This document shows, piece by piece, positions 44,233 through 52,961 of a DNA stretch of 64,000 nt. A program made the position numbers and the translations under genes. Each line of letters begins with the position of its first letter. Position 1 is the stretch's first letter. Where the stretch lies: NCBI RefSeq assembly GCF_000718785.1, contig NZ_JOCA01000022.1, positions 62,001 to 126,000 on the forward strand. The letters are read 5' to 3'. This DNA is from Streptomyces sp. NRRL WC-3626 (lineage in GTDB: Bacteria; Actinomycetota; Actinomycetes; Streptomycetales; Streptomycetaceae). The notes beneath the pieces were generated by a model. That model was not told the DNA's origin. It was given only the letters and a program-made list of their open reading frames with translations, and searched no databases.

Positions 44233-44698
44233 GTCGCTTGTCCTTCCTCATGTCCCGCCCTCGATCGGGCAGCGCCTCAGGACGCACTCGGGCAGGGGTA
44301 CGGGTGGGTGTTGCCTCCATCCTGCCCTTTTCGGTCATAAGTCGGCTGTAAGGCGGGAGGGGGAGGGCGGCGGACCCGGCGGTGGGCAGGTGGCGGACGG
44401 GTGCCGGACCGGGGAACGTCCGGGCGAACGGGGCGGGAATACGAGATTTTCTCGCGCGGTTAGGTTTCCACGGAAGAGAGCTTGGGGAGGACGGGTTTAC
44501 ATCCCGCGATCACGCTCTGCTCGTACCGCGCCACCATGCGGTGCGCTTCAGTCCGCTTCCGCAGAGCGGGCGTGGATGTCCGGCACCGTCGCCTCCCGGC
44601 CGGGTGGCGCTGGGCATCCGCTGGACGTGATCGTCCCTTTCCGACCGGCACACCCCCGTGCCACCCGACCCACCCGACCCAGGACGAGGGGGCGCAGC
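44233..44698. other. 466-base divergent intergenic region upstream of cutR
   Basis: No gene is supportable. A dyad CGAGATTTTCTCG lies near 44442-44454. The cutR and 58-residue-protein promoters should lie here; hexamers were not assigned. Confidence 0.45.
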
Positions 44699-44875
44699 AT
44701 GGACGCATTCACCGCAGGACTTCTGCAGCGCATAAAGGCGACCGAGTCCGATCTGTCGCGTGCCCGCGACGAAGGCGACGACTTCCTCGTCGACGTCGAA
44801 CAGGGCGAACTCGACGACCTGCGCCGCCTCGCCGCCGAACACGGCGTGGAGGTCGGCGCGCAGGCCGTCTGCTGA
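44699..44875 (+). CDS. 58-residue conserved acidic protein
   Basis: The small protein MDAFTAGLLQRIKATESDLS... is helical and acidic, ending VEVGAQAVC. It has the codon bias of its neighbours, a GAGGGGG ribosome site nine bases before ATG 44699, and a strong terminator 14 bases past the stop, so it is expressed as its own short transcript. It is collinear with cutRS in Streptomyces. Function is unknown. Confidence 0.75.
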   Translation: MDAFTAGLLQRIKATESDLSRARDEGDDFLVDVEQGELDDLRRLAAEHGVEVGAQAVC

Positions 44876-44888
44876 ACGAGTGAGCACG

Positions 44889-44921
44889 GCAAGCCCCGGC
44901 GAATCCAGCGCCGGGGCTTGC
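44889..44921. terminator. Bidirectional terminator, 13-bp perfect stem
   Basis: GCAAGCCCCGGCG (44889-44901), loop AATCCAG, CGCCGGGGCTTGC (44909-44921). It separates the 58-residue gene from the convergent inositol monophosphatase gene. Confidence 0.88.
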
Positions 44922-44977
44922 TCGTTCGTTCGTCACGGCCGACGCACGGGGCGGTGGGCCTCGGCCGAGGTGTCCCG

Positions 44978-45793
44978 TCAGTCGTGCCAGGCGCCCAGGT
45001 CCTCCAGGTGCCGCTGCAGCGGCTCGAAGACACCCGGCGTCGCGGCCACGGTCAGGGCCCAGGACGGGCGGTCTCCGGGGCGGCCGCCCGTCAGCGCGCC
45101 CGCCTCGCGGGCGATCAGGTCACCGGCCGCCAGGTCCCAGGGGTGCAGTCCACGCTCGTAGTAGCCGTCCAGGCGCCCCGCCGCGAGGTCGCACAGGTCG
45201 ATCGCGGCCGAGCCGCCCCGCCGGATGTCCCGCAGCAGCGGGATCAGGCGCTGCGCCACCTCGGCCTGGTGGGCGCGGACCTCGGTGACGTAGTTGAACC
45301 CGGTCGACACCAGCGCCTGGTCCAGCGGCGGCGAGGGACGGCAGGCCAGCCGCCGCTCGCCCGCCCAGGCACCGGTCGCCCAGGCGCCGCGTCCGCGCAC
45401 CGCGTGGTACGCCTCGCCGCGCATGGGGGCCACCACGGCCCCGGCCACGGTCTCGCCGTCCTGCTCGGCGGCGATGGAGACGGCCCAGGTGGGCAGGCCG
45501 TACAGGTAGTTCACCGTGCCGTCGAGCGGGTCGATCACCCAGCGGATGCCGCTGCTGCCCTCGATGGAGGCGCCCTCCTCGCCGAGGAAGCCGTCCTCCG
45601 GGCGGCGCTCGGCGATCAGCGTGGTGATCAGCTTCTCGGCAGCGATGTCCATCTCGGTGACGACGTCGACCGGGCTGGACTTGGTCGCGGCGACCGCCAG
45701 GTCGGCCGGCCGGCCGTCCCTCAGCAGCTCGCCCGCGCGGCGGGCCGCCTCACGGGCGAGCTGCAGCAGTTCCGCGTGCAGGGGGTCGGTCAC
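44978..45793 (-). CDS. Inositol monophosphatase family phosphatase
   Basis: The 271-residue Mg2+-dependent phosphatase has all three family motifs: GEE in FLGEEG, WVIDPLDGTVNYLYG and HPWDLAAGDLI. It may act on inositol-1-P, histidinol-P or another phosphate ester; these cannot be told apart here. GTG 45793 has GAGGAG six bases upstream and lies eight bases past the ferrochelatase stop, so it is cotranscribed with it. Confidence 0.92.
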   Translation of the reverse strand: MTDPLHAELLQLAREAARRAGELLRDGRPADLAVAATKSSPVDVVTEMDIAAEKLITTLIAERRPEDGFLGEEGASIEGSSGIRWVIDPLDGTVNYLYGLPTWAVSIAAEQDGETVAGAVVAPMRGEAYHAVRGRGAWATGAWAGERRLACRPSPPLDQALVSTGFNYVTEVRAHQAEVAQRLIPLLRDIRRGGSAAIDLCDLAAGRLDGYYERGLHPWDLAAGDLIAREAGALTGGRPGDRPSWALTVAATPGVFEPLQRHLEDLGAWHD

Positions 45794-45801
45794 GGTGCTC
45801 C

Positions 45802-46929
45802 TCAGGCGTAGGGGCTGTCGGCGCCCGCGGCGGCGGGACGCTGGGCGCGGGCCGGACAGCAGCCCACCGGGCACAGGTTGTGGCTCGCGCCGAGCGCGCC
45901 CAGGGCGCAGGGCGTGACGTCCTGGCCGCGCTCGGCGCCGGCGCGCTCCACGATCAGGTCACGGATCGCGGCCGCGAACCGCGGGTCGGCGCCGACGGTC
46001 GCCGAGCGGCGCACCGGCAGACCCAGCTCCGCCGCCTTGGCGGTGGCCTCGGTGTCGAGGTCGTAGATGACCTCCATGTGGTCGGAGACGAAGCCGATGG
46101 GCGCCATGACCACGGCCGGGACCCCGGCCGCGTGCCGCTCCACGAGGTGGTCGCAGATGTCGGGCTCCAGCCAGGGGATGTGCGGGGCACCGGAGCGGGA
46201 CTGGTAGACGAGCTGCCAGGGGCGGTCGACGCCGGTGCGCTCGCGGACGGCGTCGGCGATCACCTGGGCCACGTCCAGGTGCTGGCGGACGTACGCGCCG
46301 CCGTCGCCGTGCTCCTCCACCGGACCGGAGGTGTCGGCGGCGGCGGTGGGGATCGAGTGGGTGCAGAAGGCGAGGTGCGCGCCGTCCCGGACGTCCTCGG
46401 GCAGGTCGGCGAGGGACCGGAGGACCCCGTCGACCATGGGTTCGACGAAGCCGGGGTGGTTGAAGTAGTGCCGCAGCTTGTCGATCTCCGGCAGCTCGAG
46501 GCCCTCCTGCTCCAGGGCCGCGAGGGCGTCGGCGAGGTTCTCGCGGTACTGGCGGCAGCCGGAGTACGAGGCGTAGGCGCTGGTGGCCAGGACGAGGATC
46601 CGGCGGCGGCCGTCGCGGATCATCTCGCGCAGGGTGTCGGTGAGGTAGGGCGCCCAGTTGCGGTTGCCCCAGTAGACCGGCAGGTCCAGGCCGTGGTCGG
46701 CGAAGTCCTTGCGCAGCGCGTCCAGCAGGGCGCGGTTCTGCTCGTTGATGGGGCTGACCCCGCCGAAGAGGAAGTAGTGCTCCCCGACCTCCTTGAGGCG
46801 TTCCCTGGGGATACCGCGCCCGCGCGTCACGTTCTCCAGGAACGGGACCACGTCGTCCGGGCCTTCGGGACCACCGAAAGAGAGGAGGAGCAGGGCGTCG
46901 TAAGGGGTGGCATCGAGCACGTCAGGCAT
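45802..46929 (-). CDS. hemH: Ferrochelatase (actinobacterial, coproporphyrin-dependent type)
   Basis: The 375-residue enzyme inserts iron into the porphyrin; actinobacteria use coproporphyrin III, so cpfC is an alternative name. Visible are [21 protein letters not shown], the catalytic His in FCTHSIP and the C-terminal metal-site region. The [2Fe-2S] cluster residues of actinobacterial ferrochelatases are present: Cys125 in SGCRQY and C-terminal cysteines in [13 protein letters not shown] 46929 starts [15 protein letters not shown]. It is divergent from the MFS gene, and the phosphatase gene follows eight bases later. Confidence 0.95.
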   Translation of the reverse strand: MPDVLDATPYDALLLLSFGGPEGPDDVVPFLENVTRGRGIPRERLKEVGEHYFLFGGVSPINEQNRALLDALRKDFADHGLDLPVYWGNRNWAPYLTDTLREMIRDGRRRILVLATSAYASYSGCRQYRENLADALAALEQEGLELPEIDKLRHYFNHPGFVEPMVDGVLRSLADLPEDVRDGAHLAFCTHSIPTAAADTSGPVEEHGDGGAYVRQHLDVAQVIADAVRERTGVDRPWQLVYQSRSGAPHIPWLEPDICDHLVERHAAGVPAVVMAPIGFVSDHMEVIYDLDTEATAKAAELGLPVRRSATVGADPRFAAAIRDLIVERAGAERGQDVTPCALGALGASHNLCPVGCCPARAQRPAAAGADSPYA

Positions 46930-47053
46930 GTCCCGATCCTCCCACCCGTCACCGGCGGCCGGGACAGGGTGGGGTGTCACGTGCCGTACGGCTTTTCCGG
47001 CTGCCGTAATCGCTGGTGCGTACGGGTGAACGCGTTAGTAAGCTGTACCGACT

Positions 47054-47084
47054 GCGGTCGCACCTTACTGAGAGGCGGTCGCAC
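47054..47084. repeat. Direct repeat GCGGTCGCAC with 21-bp period
   Basis: GCGGTCGCAC occurs at 47054-47063 and again at 47075-47084, two helical turns apart, 22-52 bases before the MFS start. It may be a regulator site in the hemH/MFS divergent region; ACTGAG is also repeated beside it. Confidence 0.45.
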
Positions 47085-47105
47085 TGAGCAGCCTCCGGAG
47101 ACCTC

Positions 47106-48344
47106 GTGCCCAGCCCCTATCGCGCCCTGTTCGCCGCACCCGGCAGCAGGGCTTTCTCCGCCGCGGGGTTCCTCGGCCGGATGCCGCTGTCCATGATGGG
47201 CATCGGCGTGGTGACGATGATCTCCCAGCTCACCGGCCGGTACGGGCTGGCCGGCGCCCTCTCCGCCGCGCTCGCGCTGTCCGCCGCCGTGGCGGGCCCG
47301 CAGGTGTCGCGTCTGGTGGACCAGTACGGGCAGCGGCGGGTGCTGCGCCCCGCGACGCTGATCTCGCTCGCCGCGGCCGCCCTGCTGCTGTTCGCCGCGC
47401 ACTACGCGTGGCCGGAGTGGGTGCTGTTCGTCGCGTGCGTGGGCATCGGCTGTGTGCCGAGTCTCGGTTCGATGATCCGGGCCCGCTGGGCCGCCCTGTA
47501 CCGGGGCACTCCGAAGCTGCACACCGCGTACTCGTTCGAGTCCGTGGTGGACGAGATGTGTTTCATCTTCGGTCCGATCATCTCCATCGGGCTGTCCACG
47601 GCCTGGTTCCCGGAGGCGGGCCCGCTGCTCGCGGCCTGCTTCCTGGCGGCCGGTGTCTTCTGGCTGACCTCGCAGCGCGCCACCGAGCCCGAGCCGCATC
47701 CGCGTGAGCACAAGGGCGGGGGTACGGCGCTGCGCGCGCCGGGTCTGCAGGTCCTGGTCGCGACGTTCGTGGCGACGGGGGCGATCTTCGGCGCCGTGGA
47801 CGTGGTCACCGTGGCCTTCGCCGAGGAGGAGGGGAGCAAGGCCGCCGCCAGTGTGGTGCTCGCCGTGTACGCGCTGGGTTCGTGTGTGGCGGGGGTGGTG
47901 TTCGGGCTGCTGCACTTCGCGGGGGCACCGGAACGTCGCTGGCTGCTGGGCGTCTGCGCCATGGCCGTGAGTATGATCCCACTCCTACTGGTCGGGAACC
48001 TGCCGTTTCTGGCCGTGGCGCTGTTCGTTGCGGGTCTGTCCATCGCTCCGACGATGATCACGACGATGTCCCTCATCGAAGAGCACGTACCACGCGCGCA
48101 GCTCACCGAGGGCATGACCTGGGTGAGCACCGGGCTCGCGGTCGGGGTCGCGGTCGGCTCCTCCGCGGCCGGCTGGGTGATCGACGCGGCCGGGGCGCGT
48201 GCCGGGTACGGGGTTCCGGCGGTGGCCGGTGCCGTCGCGGTGGCGGTCGGTTTCCTCGGCTACCGCCGGCTCAAGCGGCCGGCGCCGGGACGGGGAGGCT
48301 TCGTTGGTCGGCACGACGAGCACGGGGAACGGCACATGGCGTAA
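47106..48344 (+). CDS. Major facilitator superfamily transporter
   Basis: The 412-residue protein has 11-12 transmembrane helices with short loops and a central cytoplasmic loop (ATEPEPHPREHKGGG). The motif-A-like segment is SRLVDQYGQRR in loop 2-3, and a second-half counterpart precedes helix 8. The substrate is not predictable. GTG 47106 has CGGAG eight bases upstream. The last 41 bases overlap the FAD-oxidase gene, so the pair is translationally coupled. Confidence 0.88.
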   Translation: MPSPYRALFAAPGSRAFSAAGFLGRMPLSMMGIGVVTMISQLTGRYGLAGALSAALALSAAVAGPQVSRLVDQYGQRRVLRPATLISLAAAALLLFAAHYAWPEWVLFVACVGIGCVPSLGSMIRARWAALYRGTPKLHTAYSFESVVDEMCFIFGPIISIGLSTAWFPEAGPLLAACFLAAGVFWLTSQRATEPEPHPREHKGGGTALRAPGLQVLVATFVATGAIFGAVDVVTVAFAEEEGSKAAASVVLAVYALGSCVAGVVFGLLHFAGAPERRWLLGVCAMAVSMIPLLLVGNLPFLAVALFVAGLSIAPTMITTMSLIEEHVPRAQLTEGMTWVSTGLAVGVAVGSSAAGWVIDAAGARAGYGVPAVAGAVAVAVGFLGYRRLKRPAPGRGGFVGRHDEHGERHMA

Positions 48345-49623
48345 CTGGGGCGGCAACGTCCTGGTACGTCCCGCGCGGGAGGTCGTACCCGCCTCCGTCG
48401 ACGAGCTGGCCGCCGCCGTGCGCCGGGCCGCCGAGGACGGGATGCCGGTGAAGGCGGTCGGCAGCGGCCACTCCTTCACCTCGATAGCCGCCACCGACGG
48501 TCTGCTGATCCGCCCTCAGCTGCTGACGGGCATACGTCACATCGACCGCGCGGCCGGCACGGTCACGGTGGAGGCAGGCACCCCGCTCAAGCGGCTGAAC
48601 CTGGCGCTCGCACGGGAGGGTCTGTCGCTGACCAACATGGGCGACATCATGGAGCAGACGGTCTCCGGCGCCACCAGTACGGGCACCCACGGCACGGGCC
48701 GCGACTCGGCCTCCATCGCCGCCCAGATCCGGGGCCTGGAGCTGGTCACCGCCGACGGTTCGGTGCTCACCTGCTCCGAGGAAGAGAACCCGGACGTCTT
48801 CGCGGCCGCCCGGATCGGGCTCGGTGCCCTCGGTGTCGTCACCGCGATCACCTTCGCCGTGGAGCCGGTCTTCCTGCTCAGCGCCCGCGAGGAACCGATG
48901 CCCTTCGAGCGGGTCTGCGCGGAATTCGATCAGCTGTATGCCGAGAACGAGCACTTCGAGTTCTACTGGTTCCCGCACACGGGTAACACCAACACCAAGC
49001 GCAACAACCGCAGCGCGGGTCCCGAGCGGCCGGTGCCGCCGCTCAGGGGCTGGTTCGAGGACGAGTTCCTCTCCAACGGCGTCTTCCAGGCGGCGAACTG
49101 GGTCGGCCGGACGGTGCCCGCGAGCGTTCCGGCCATCGCGCGGATCTCCAGCAGGGCGCTCTCCGCGCGGACCTACACCGACATTCCCTACAAGGTCTTC
49201 ACCTCGCCGCGCCGGGTGCGTTTCGTGGAGATGGAGTACGCCGTCCCGCGCGAGGCCCTGGTGGAGACGCTGCGGGAGCTGAAGGCCATGGTCGACCGCT
49301 CACCGCTGCGGGTCAGCTTCCCCGTCGAGGTGCGTACGGCGCCCGCCGACGACATCACCCTGTCCACCGCGTCCGGCCGGGACAGCGCCTACATCGCCGT
49401 CCACATGTTCAAAGGGACCCCCTATCAGGGGTATTTCACCGCCGCCGAGCGCATATTCACCGCGCATGAAGGGCGGCCTCACTGGGGAAAGATCCATACA
49501 CGGGACGCGGAGTACCTCTCACGGGTGTATCCGCGCTTCGGGGAATTCGTCGCGCTACGGGACCGGCTCGACCCTGAACGCCGGTTCCGGAACGACTACT
49601 TGCGGAGGGTTCTGGGGTCGTAG
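48304..49623 (+). CDS. FAD-linked oxidase, D-arabinono-1,4-lactone oxidase family
   Basis: The 439-residue protein has an N-terminal PCMH-type FAD-binding domain (VKAVGSGHSFTSIAATDG, TVEAGTPLKRLN, SGATSTGTHGTG) and a C-terminal ALO domain ending HWGKIHTRDAEYLSRVYPRF. Family members oxidise sugars, sugar alcohols or aldonolactones with FAD. The substrate is uncertain (alditol oxidase is an alternative). The start is TTG 48304, with GGGGAGG six bases upstream, lying inside the MFS gene, so both probably act on the same compound. Confidence 0.88.
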   Translation: MVGTTSTGNGTWRNWGGNVLVRPAREVVPASVDELAAAVRRAAEDGMPVKAVGSGHSFTSIAATDGLLIRPQLLTGIRHIDRAAGTVTVEAGTPLKRLNLALAREGLSLTNMGDIMEQTVSGATSTGTHGTGRDSASIAAQIRGLELVTADGSVLTCSEEENPDVFAAARIGLGALGVVTAITFAVEPVFLLSAREEPMPFERVCAEFDQLYAENEHFEFYWFPHTGNTNTKRNNRSAGPERPVPPLRGWFEDEFLSNGVFQAANWVGRTVPASVPAIARISSRALSARTYTDIPYKVFTSPRRVRFVEMEYAVPREALVETLRELKAMVDRSPLRVSFPVEVRTAPADDITLSTASGRDSAYIAVHMFKGTPYQGYFTAAERIFTAHEGRPHWGKIHTRDAEYLSRVYPRFGEFVALRDRLDPERRFRNDYLRRVLGS

Positions 49624-49929
49624 AGGATTCGTGGCGCGGCGTGCCAATCCACGCAGGTGGCCCAAATGGAGTACTGTTGCCAGCCCTGGGCCGGGTTCCC
49701 GTCAGGGTGCCCGGACTTGAGGACCGCCGGGAGGGGACTAGTTGCACAGGGTGAGGCAGTTGGTCACTTAGCGTTGCGAATAAGTAACCGTGCCATAACG
49801 GCGATCCAGGGCCCGCGCCCGACACGCCGGGCAACTCGGCAAGGTTGTGGCAGGCTGCACCCGGGCAGGCCACACTCGACTAGCGGAAGCAGCGACGTGA
49901 CGTCGGCAGGCACCACCCGGGAGGTCCCC
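49624..49929. other. 306-base region upstream of sepH
   Basis: No gene is supportable. It must hold the sepH promoter. Hexamer-like elements occur around 49780-49800 but their spacing is poor, so none is assigned. Confidence 0.45.
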
Positions 49930-50979
49930 ATGCCGGAACTGCGTGTCGTGGCCGTCTCGAATGACGGCACACGGCTGGTGTTGAAGGCTGCGGACAGCAC
50001 GGAGTACACGCTTCCGATCGATGAACGGCTGCGCGCCGCGGTGTGCGGCGACCGTCCCCGCCTCGGCCAGATCGAGATCGAGGTGGAGAGCCATCTCCGC
50101 CCCCGTGACATCCAGGCGCGTATAAGAGCCGGTGCGACCGCGGAAGAGGTCGCCCAGATGGCCGGCATCCCCGTGGACCGCGTACGCCGCTTCGAGGGCC
50201 CCGTCCTCGCCGAGCGCGCGTTCATGGCCGAGCGCGCCCGCAAGACCCCCGTCCGCCGCCCCGGCGAGAACTCCGGGCCTCCGCTCGGTGAGACGGTGCA
50301 GGAGCGACTGCTGCTGCGCGGCGCCGAGAAGGACACCGTCCAGTGGGACTCCTGGCGCCGCGACGACGGCACCTGGGAGGTGCTGCTGGTCTACCGGGTC
50401 GCGGGCGAACCGCACTCGGCGAGCTGGACGTACGACCCGCCGCGGCGGCTCGTCCAGGCCGTCGACGAGGAGGCGCGCTCGCTGATCGGCGAGTCCGACG
50501 ACCTCGCCGCGCCCGAGCCCAGCTTCCCGTTCGTGCCGCGCATCGCCCGGCTGCCGCGGGACCGCCCGCTCGACCGTCCCGGCGACCGCGACCGGCCGGG
50601 CCTGCCCGCGCAGGCGTCCGAGCCGGACGAGGAGTCGCTGACGGCCACGGCCTCGGGTGAACGGGACTCGCTGACCAGCCTGCTGGAGGCGGTGCCGAGC
50701 TTCCGCGGCGACCTGGTCGTCCCGGAGCGTCCGTCCGAGACCGCTCCCGAGGAGCAGGAACCGGAGCCCGAGGCGGAGGAGCCGCCGGCCCCCGCCGCGT
50801 CGGCCGGATCCGCGTACGCGGACGTCCTCATGCCGCGTTCCGTCACCAGTCACCGCGACCGTCTCATCGGCTCGACCGACCGTCAGGCCGAGGCGGACGG
50901 CGTCCGTCCGGGCCGCCGGGCGGCGGTGCCGAGCTGGGACGAGATCGTGTTCGGCACCCGGCGGAAGAAACAGGACTAG
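49930..50979 (+). CDS. sepH: Cell-division regulator SepH (DUF3071)
   Basis: The 349-residue protein opens with MPELRVVAVSNDGTRLVLK and a DUF3071 domain with a helix-turn-helix (ARIRAGATAEEVAQMAGIPV, VDRVRRFEGPVLAERAFMA), then an SWRRDDGTWEVLLVYR module and a long acidic, disordered C-terminus ending in basic TRRKKQD. SepH binds FtsZ and promotes Z-ring assembly in sporulating Streptomyces (S. coelicolor SCO5854). ATG 49930 has GGGAGG six bases upstream. A 14-bp terminator follows. Confidence 0.95.
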   Translation: MPELRVVAVSNDGTRLVLKAADSTEYTLPIDERLRAAVCGDRPRLGQIEIEVESHLRPRDIQARIRAGATAEEVAQMAGIPVDRVRRFEGPVLAERAFMAERARKTPVRRPGENSGPPLGETVQERLLLRGAEKDTVQWDSWRRDDGTWEVLLVYRVAGEPHSASWTYDPPRRLVQAVDEEARSLIGESDDLAAPEPSFPFVPRIARLPRDRPLDRPGDRDRPGLPAQASEPDEESLTATASGERDSLTSLLEAVPSFRGDLVVPERPSETAPEEQEPEPEAEEPPAPAASAGSAYADVLMPRSVTSHRDRLIGSTDRQAEADGVRPGRRAAVPSWDEIVFGTRRKKQD

Positions 50980-51024
50980 CCCGTTCGGACGGTTCGCGGT
51001 CACGGCGGGTTGACGAGGATTCAC

Positions 51025-51065
51025 CAGGTAAGGGGCGCTCACCATGGGTGGGCGCCCCTTACCTG
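51025..51065. terminator. Bidirectional terminator, 14-bp perfect stem
   Basis: CAGGTAAGGGGCGC (51025-51038) pairs with GCGCCCCTTACCTG (51052-51065), with an inner CACC-ATG-GGTG helix. It separates convergent sepH and the sulfurtransferase gene. Confidence 0.9.
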
Positions 51066-51073
51066 TGCGTGCT

Positions 51074-51925
51074 CTACCGCGGATCCGGGCCCACCGCGAC
51101 CGGCCGCTCCGGGTCCGCCGACCACTCCGACCAGGAACCGACGTACAGCGCCGCCGGAATACCCGCGACGGCCAGCGCCAGCACCTCGTGCGCGCCGGAG
51201 ACCCCGGAACCGCAGTACACGCCGACCGGTGCACCCTGCTCCACGCCAAGCCCCTTGAAACGGGCGCCCAGTTCACCGGCGGGCAGGAAGCGGCCGTCGG
51301 CGCCGACGTTGTCCGTGGTGGGCGCCGAGACGGCGCCCGGGATGTGCCCGCCCACCCGGTCGATGGGCTCCACCTCACCGCGGTACCGCTCCCCCGCGCG
51401 GGCGTCCAGCAGCACCCCCGAACGCGCCAGCGCGGCCGCCCCGTCGGCGTCGAGCAGCCCGGACTCCGCCGGCTCCGGTACGAAGTCGCCCTCGGCCGGC
51501 CGCGGCACCGACGTCTCCAACGGGCCCTCCCAGGACGGCAGCCCGCCGTCCAGGACCCGCACGTCCGGGTGCCCCGTCCAGCGCAGCAGCCACCACGCGC
51601 GGGCGGCGCCCCAGCCCATGCCGCCGTCGTACACGACCACCGGCGTCCCCGACGACACTCCCGCGCGTCGCATCGCGGCGCCGAACACCGCGAGGTCCGG
51701 CAGCGGATGGCGGCCGTTGCCGCCCGGCGCGGACGCGAGCTCCCCGTCCAGGTCGACGAAGACGGCACCGGGCAGATGCCCTTCCCGGTACGCGGCCCGT
51801 CCGTCGAACGGCGGTTCACCGGACGCGACGGCCGTGCTGAGCTGCCAGCGGACATCGAGCAGCACCGGCGGGTTGGCGCCCTTGAGCGCGCTCGCGAGTG
51901 CGGAGGCGGAGATGATGGCGTTCAT
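51074..51925 (-). CDS. Thiosulfate/3-mercaptopyruvate sulfurtransferase
   Basis: The 283-residue protein has two rhodanese domains. The C-terminal one has the catalytic cysteine in VYCGSGVSGAHEV. The active-site loop CGSGVS fits the mercaptopyruvate-type (CGxGVT) more than the thiosulfate-type loop (CRKGVT). ATG 51925 (MNAIISASALASAL) is preferred; an ATG three codons upstream is possible. It converges on sepH and is divergent from the VOC gene. Confidence 0.92.
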   Translation of the reverse strand: MNAIISASALASALKGANPPVLLDVRWQLSTAVASGEPPFDGRAAYREGHLPGAVFVDLDGELASAPGGNGRHPLPDLAVFGAAMRRAGVSSGTPVVVYDGGMGWGAARAWWLLRWTGHPDVRVLDGGLPSWEGPLETSVPRPAEGDFVPEPAESGLLDADGAAALARSGVLLDARAGERYRGEVEPIDRVGGHIPGAVSAPTTDNVGADGRFLPAGELGARFKGLGVEQGAPVGVYCGSGVSGAHEVLALAVAGIPAALYVGSWSEWSADPERPVAVGPDPR

Positions 51926-52106
51926 GGCCACCATCCTCGCGCACGGGGTGGCCGAGCCGCCCACGTCCGGCTACTCTGCTCGGCCGGACAGGACCGGTCA
52001 CGAGGCGTACGGGAACGGGCACATACTGTGTCGGCGACGGCGCGGGAACGATCCGCCGGACGCGAGAGGACAACGGCCGCCACACCCGGCCGAGAAGAGA
52101 GTTGCG

Positions 52107-52910
52107 ATGACCGACGCACGGGGGAACGCCCGCCCGAACGGCGAGGCGCCCGCTCGGCAGACACCCGGCACACCCTGCTGGGTGAGCCTGATGGTGCACG
52201 GCCTGGAGACCACCGAGGAGTTCTACGGGGCGCTGTTCGGCTGGGAGTTCCGTCCCGGCCCCGAACAGCTCGGCCCGTATGTGCGCGCCCTGCTCGACGG
52301 GCGCGAGGTGGCCGGCATGGGGGTGCTGCCGCCGGACCGTGATCTGCCGATCGCCTGGACGCCGTACTTCGCGTCGGACGACGTGGACCGGACGGCGGAC
52401 GTGGTGCGGTCGTGCGGCGGCACCATCGGGGTGGGCCCGCTGGACGCCGCCGACGCCGGCCGGCTGGCGATCGGCTCCGACCCCTGCGGTGCCGTCTTCG
52501 GCGTCTGGCAGGCGTCCGCGACCCCGGGCACGGCCCTCAGCGGGGTGCCCGGCACCCCCGCCTGGAACGAGCTCGCGACCTTCGAGTCGACGAACATCGC
52601 CAAGTTCTACGAGACCGTGTTCGGCTACGACGAGGAGCCGGTCGTCTCCGCCGACCTGGACTACGTCACCCTGCACCTGGACGGCCACCCCGTGGCCGGC
52701 GTGCACGGCCTGGGCAACGCCCTCCCCCGCGACCGGGGCCCGCACTGGACGACGTACTTCACGGTCACCGACACCGACGAGGCGGTCACCCGGCTACGCC
52801 ACCTCGGCGGCCACGTCCTGACCCCGGCCCACGAGGGCCCCCGGGGCCGCACGGCCCTGGTGACGGACCCGGAGGGAGCCCGCTTCGCCCTGCTGCAGAC
52901 ACCACGCTGA
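52107..52910 (+). CDS. VOC-superfamily protein with two glyoxalase-like domains
   Basis: The 267-residue protein has two vicinal-oxygen-chelate domains: residues 25-135 (PCWVSLMVHGLETTEEFYGA) and 145-265 (NELATFESTNIAKFYETVFG, HWTTYFTVTDTDEAVTRLRH, DPEGARFALLQ). Such proteins include dioxygenases, glyoxalases and drug-binding resistance proteins; no specific activity can be assigned. ATG 52107 has GAAGAGAG about seven bases upstream. Confidence 0.88.
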   Translation: MTDARGNARPNGEAPARQTPGTPCWVSLMVHGLETTEEFYGALFGWEFRPGPEQLGPYVRALLDGREVAGMGVLPPDRDLPIAWTPYFASDDVDRTADVVRSCGGTIGVGPLDAADAGRLAIGSDPCGAVFGVWQASATPGTALSGVPGTPAWNELATFESTNIAKFYETVFGYDEEPVVSADLDYVTLHLDGHPVAGVHGLGNALPRDRGPHWTTYFTVTDTDEAVTRLRHLGGHVLTPAHEGPRGRTALVTDPEGARFALLQTPR

Positions 52911-52919
52911 GACGCGGCA

Positions 52920-52955
52920 CCCGGAGTGGCCGGCGCGATGTCGGGCCACTCCGGG
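52920..52955. terminator. Bidirectional terminator, 12-bp perfect stem
   Basis: CCCGGAGTGGCC (52920-52931) pairs with GGCCACTCCGGG (52944-52955), 12-base loop. It lies between convergent VOC and NB-ARC genes. Confidence 0.8.
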
Positions 52956-52961
52956 CGGACT

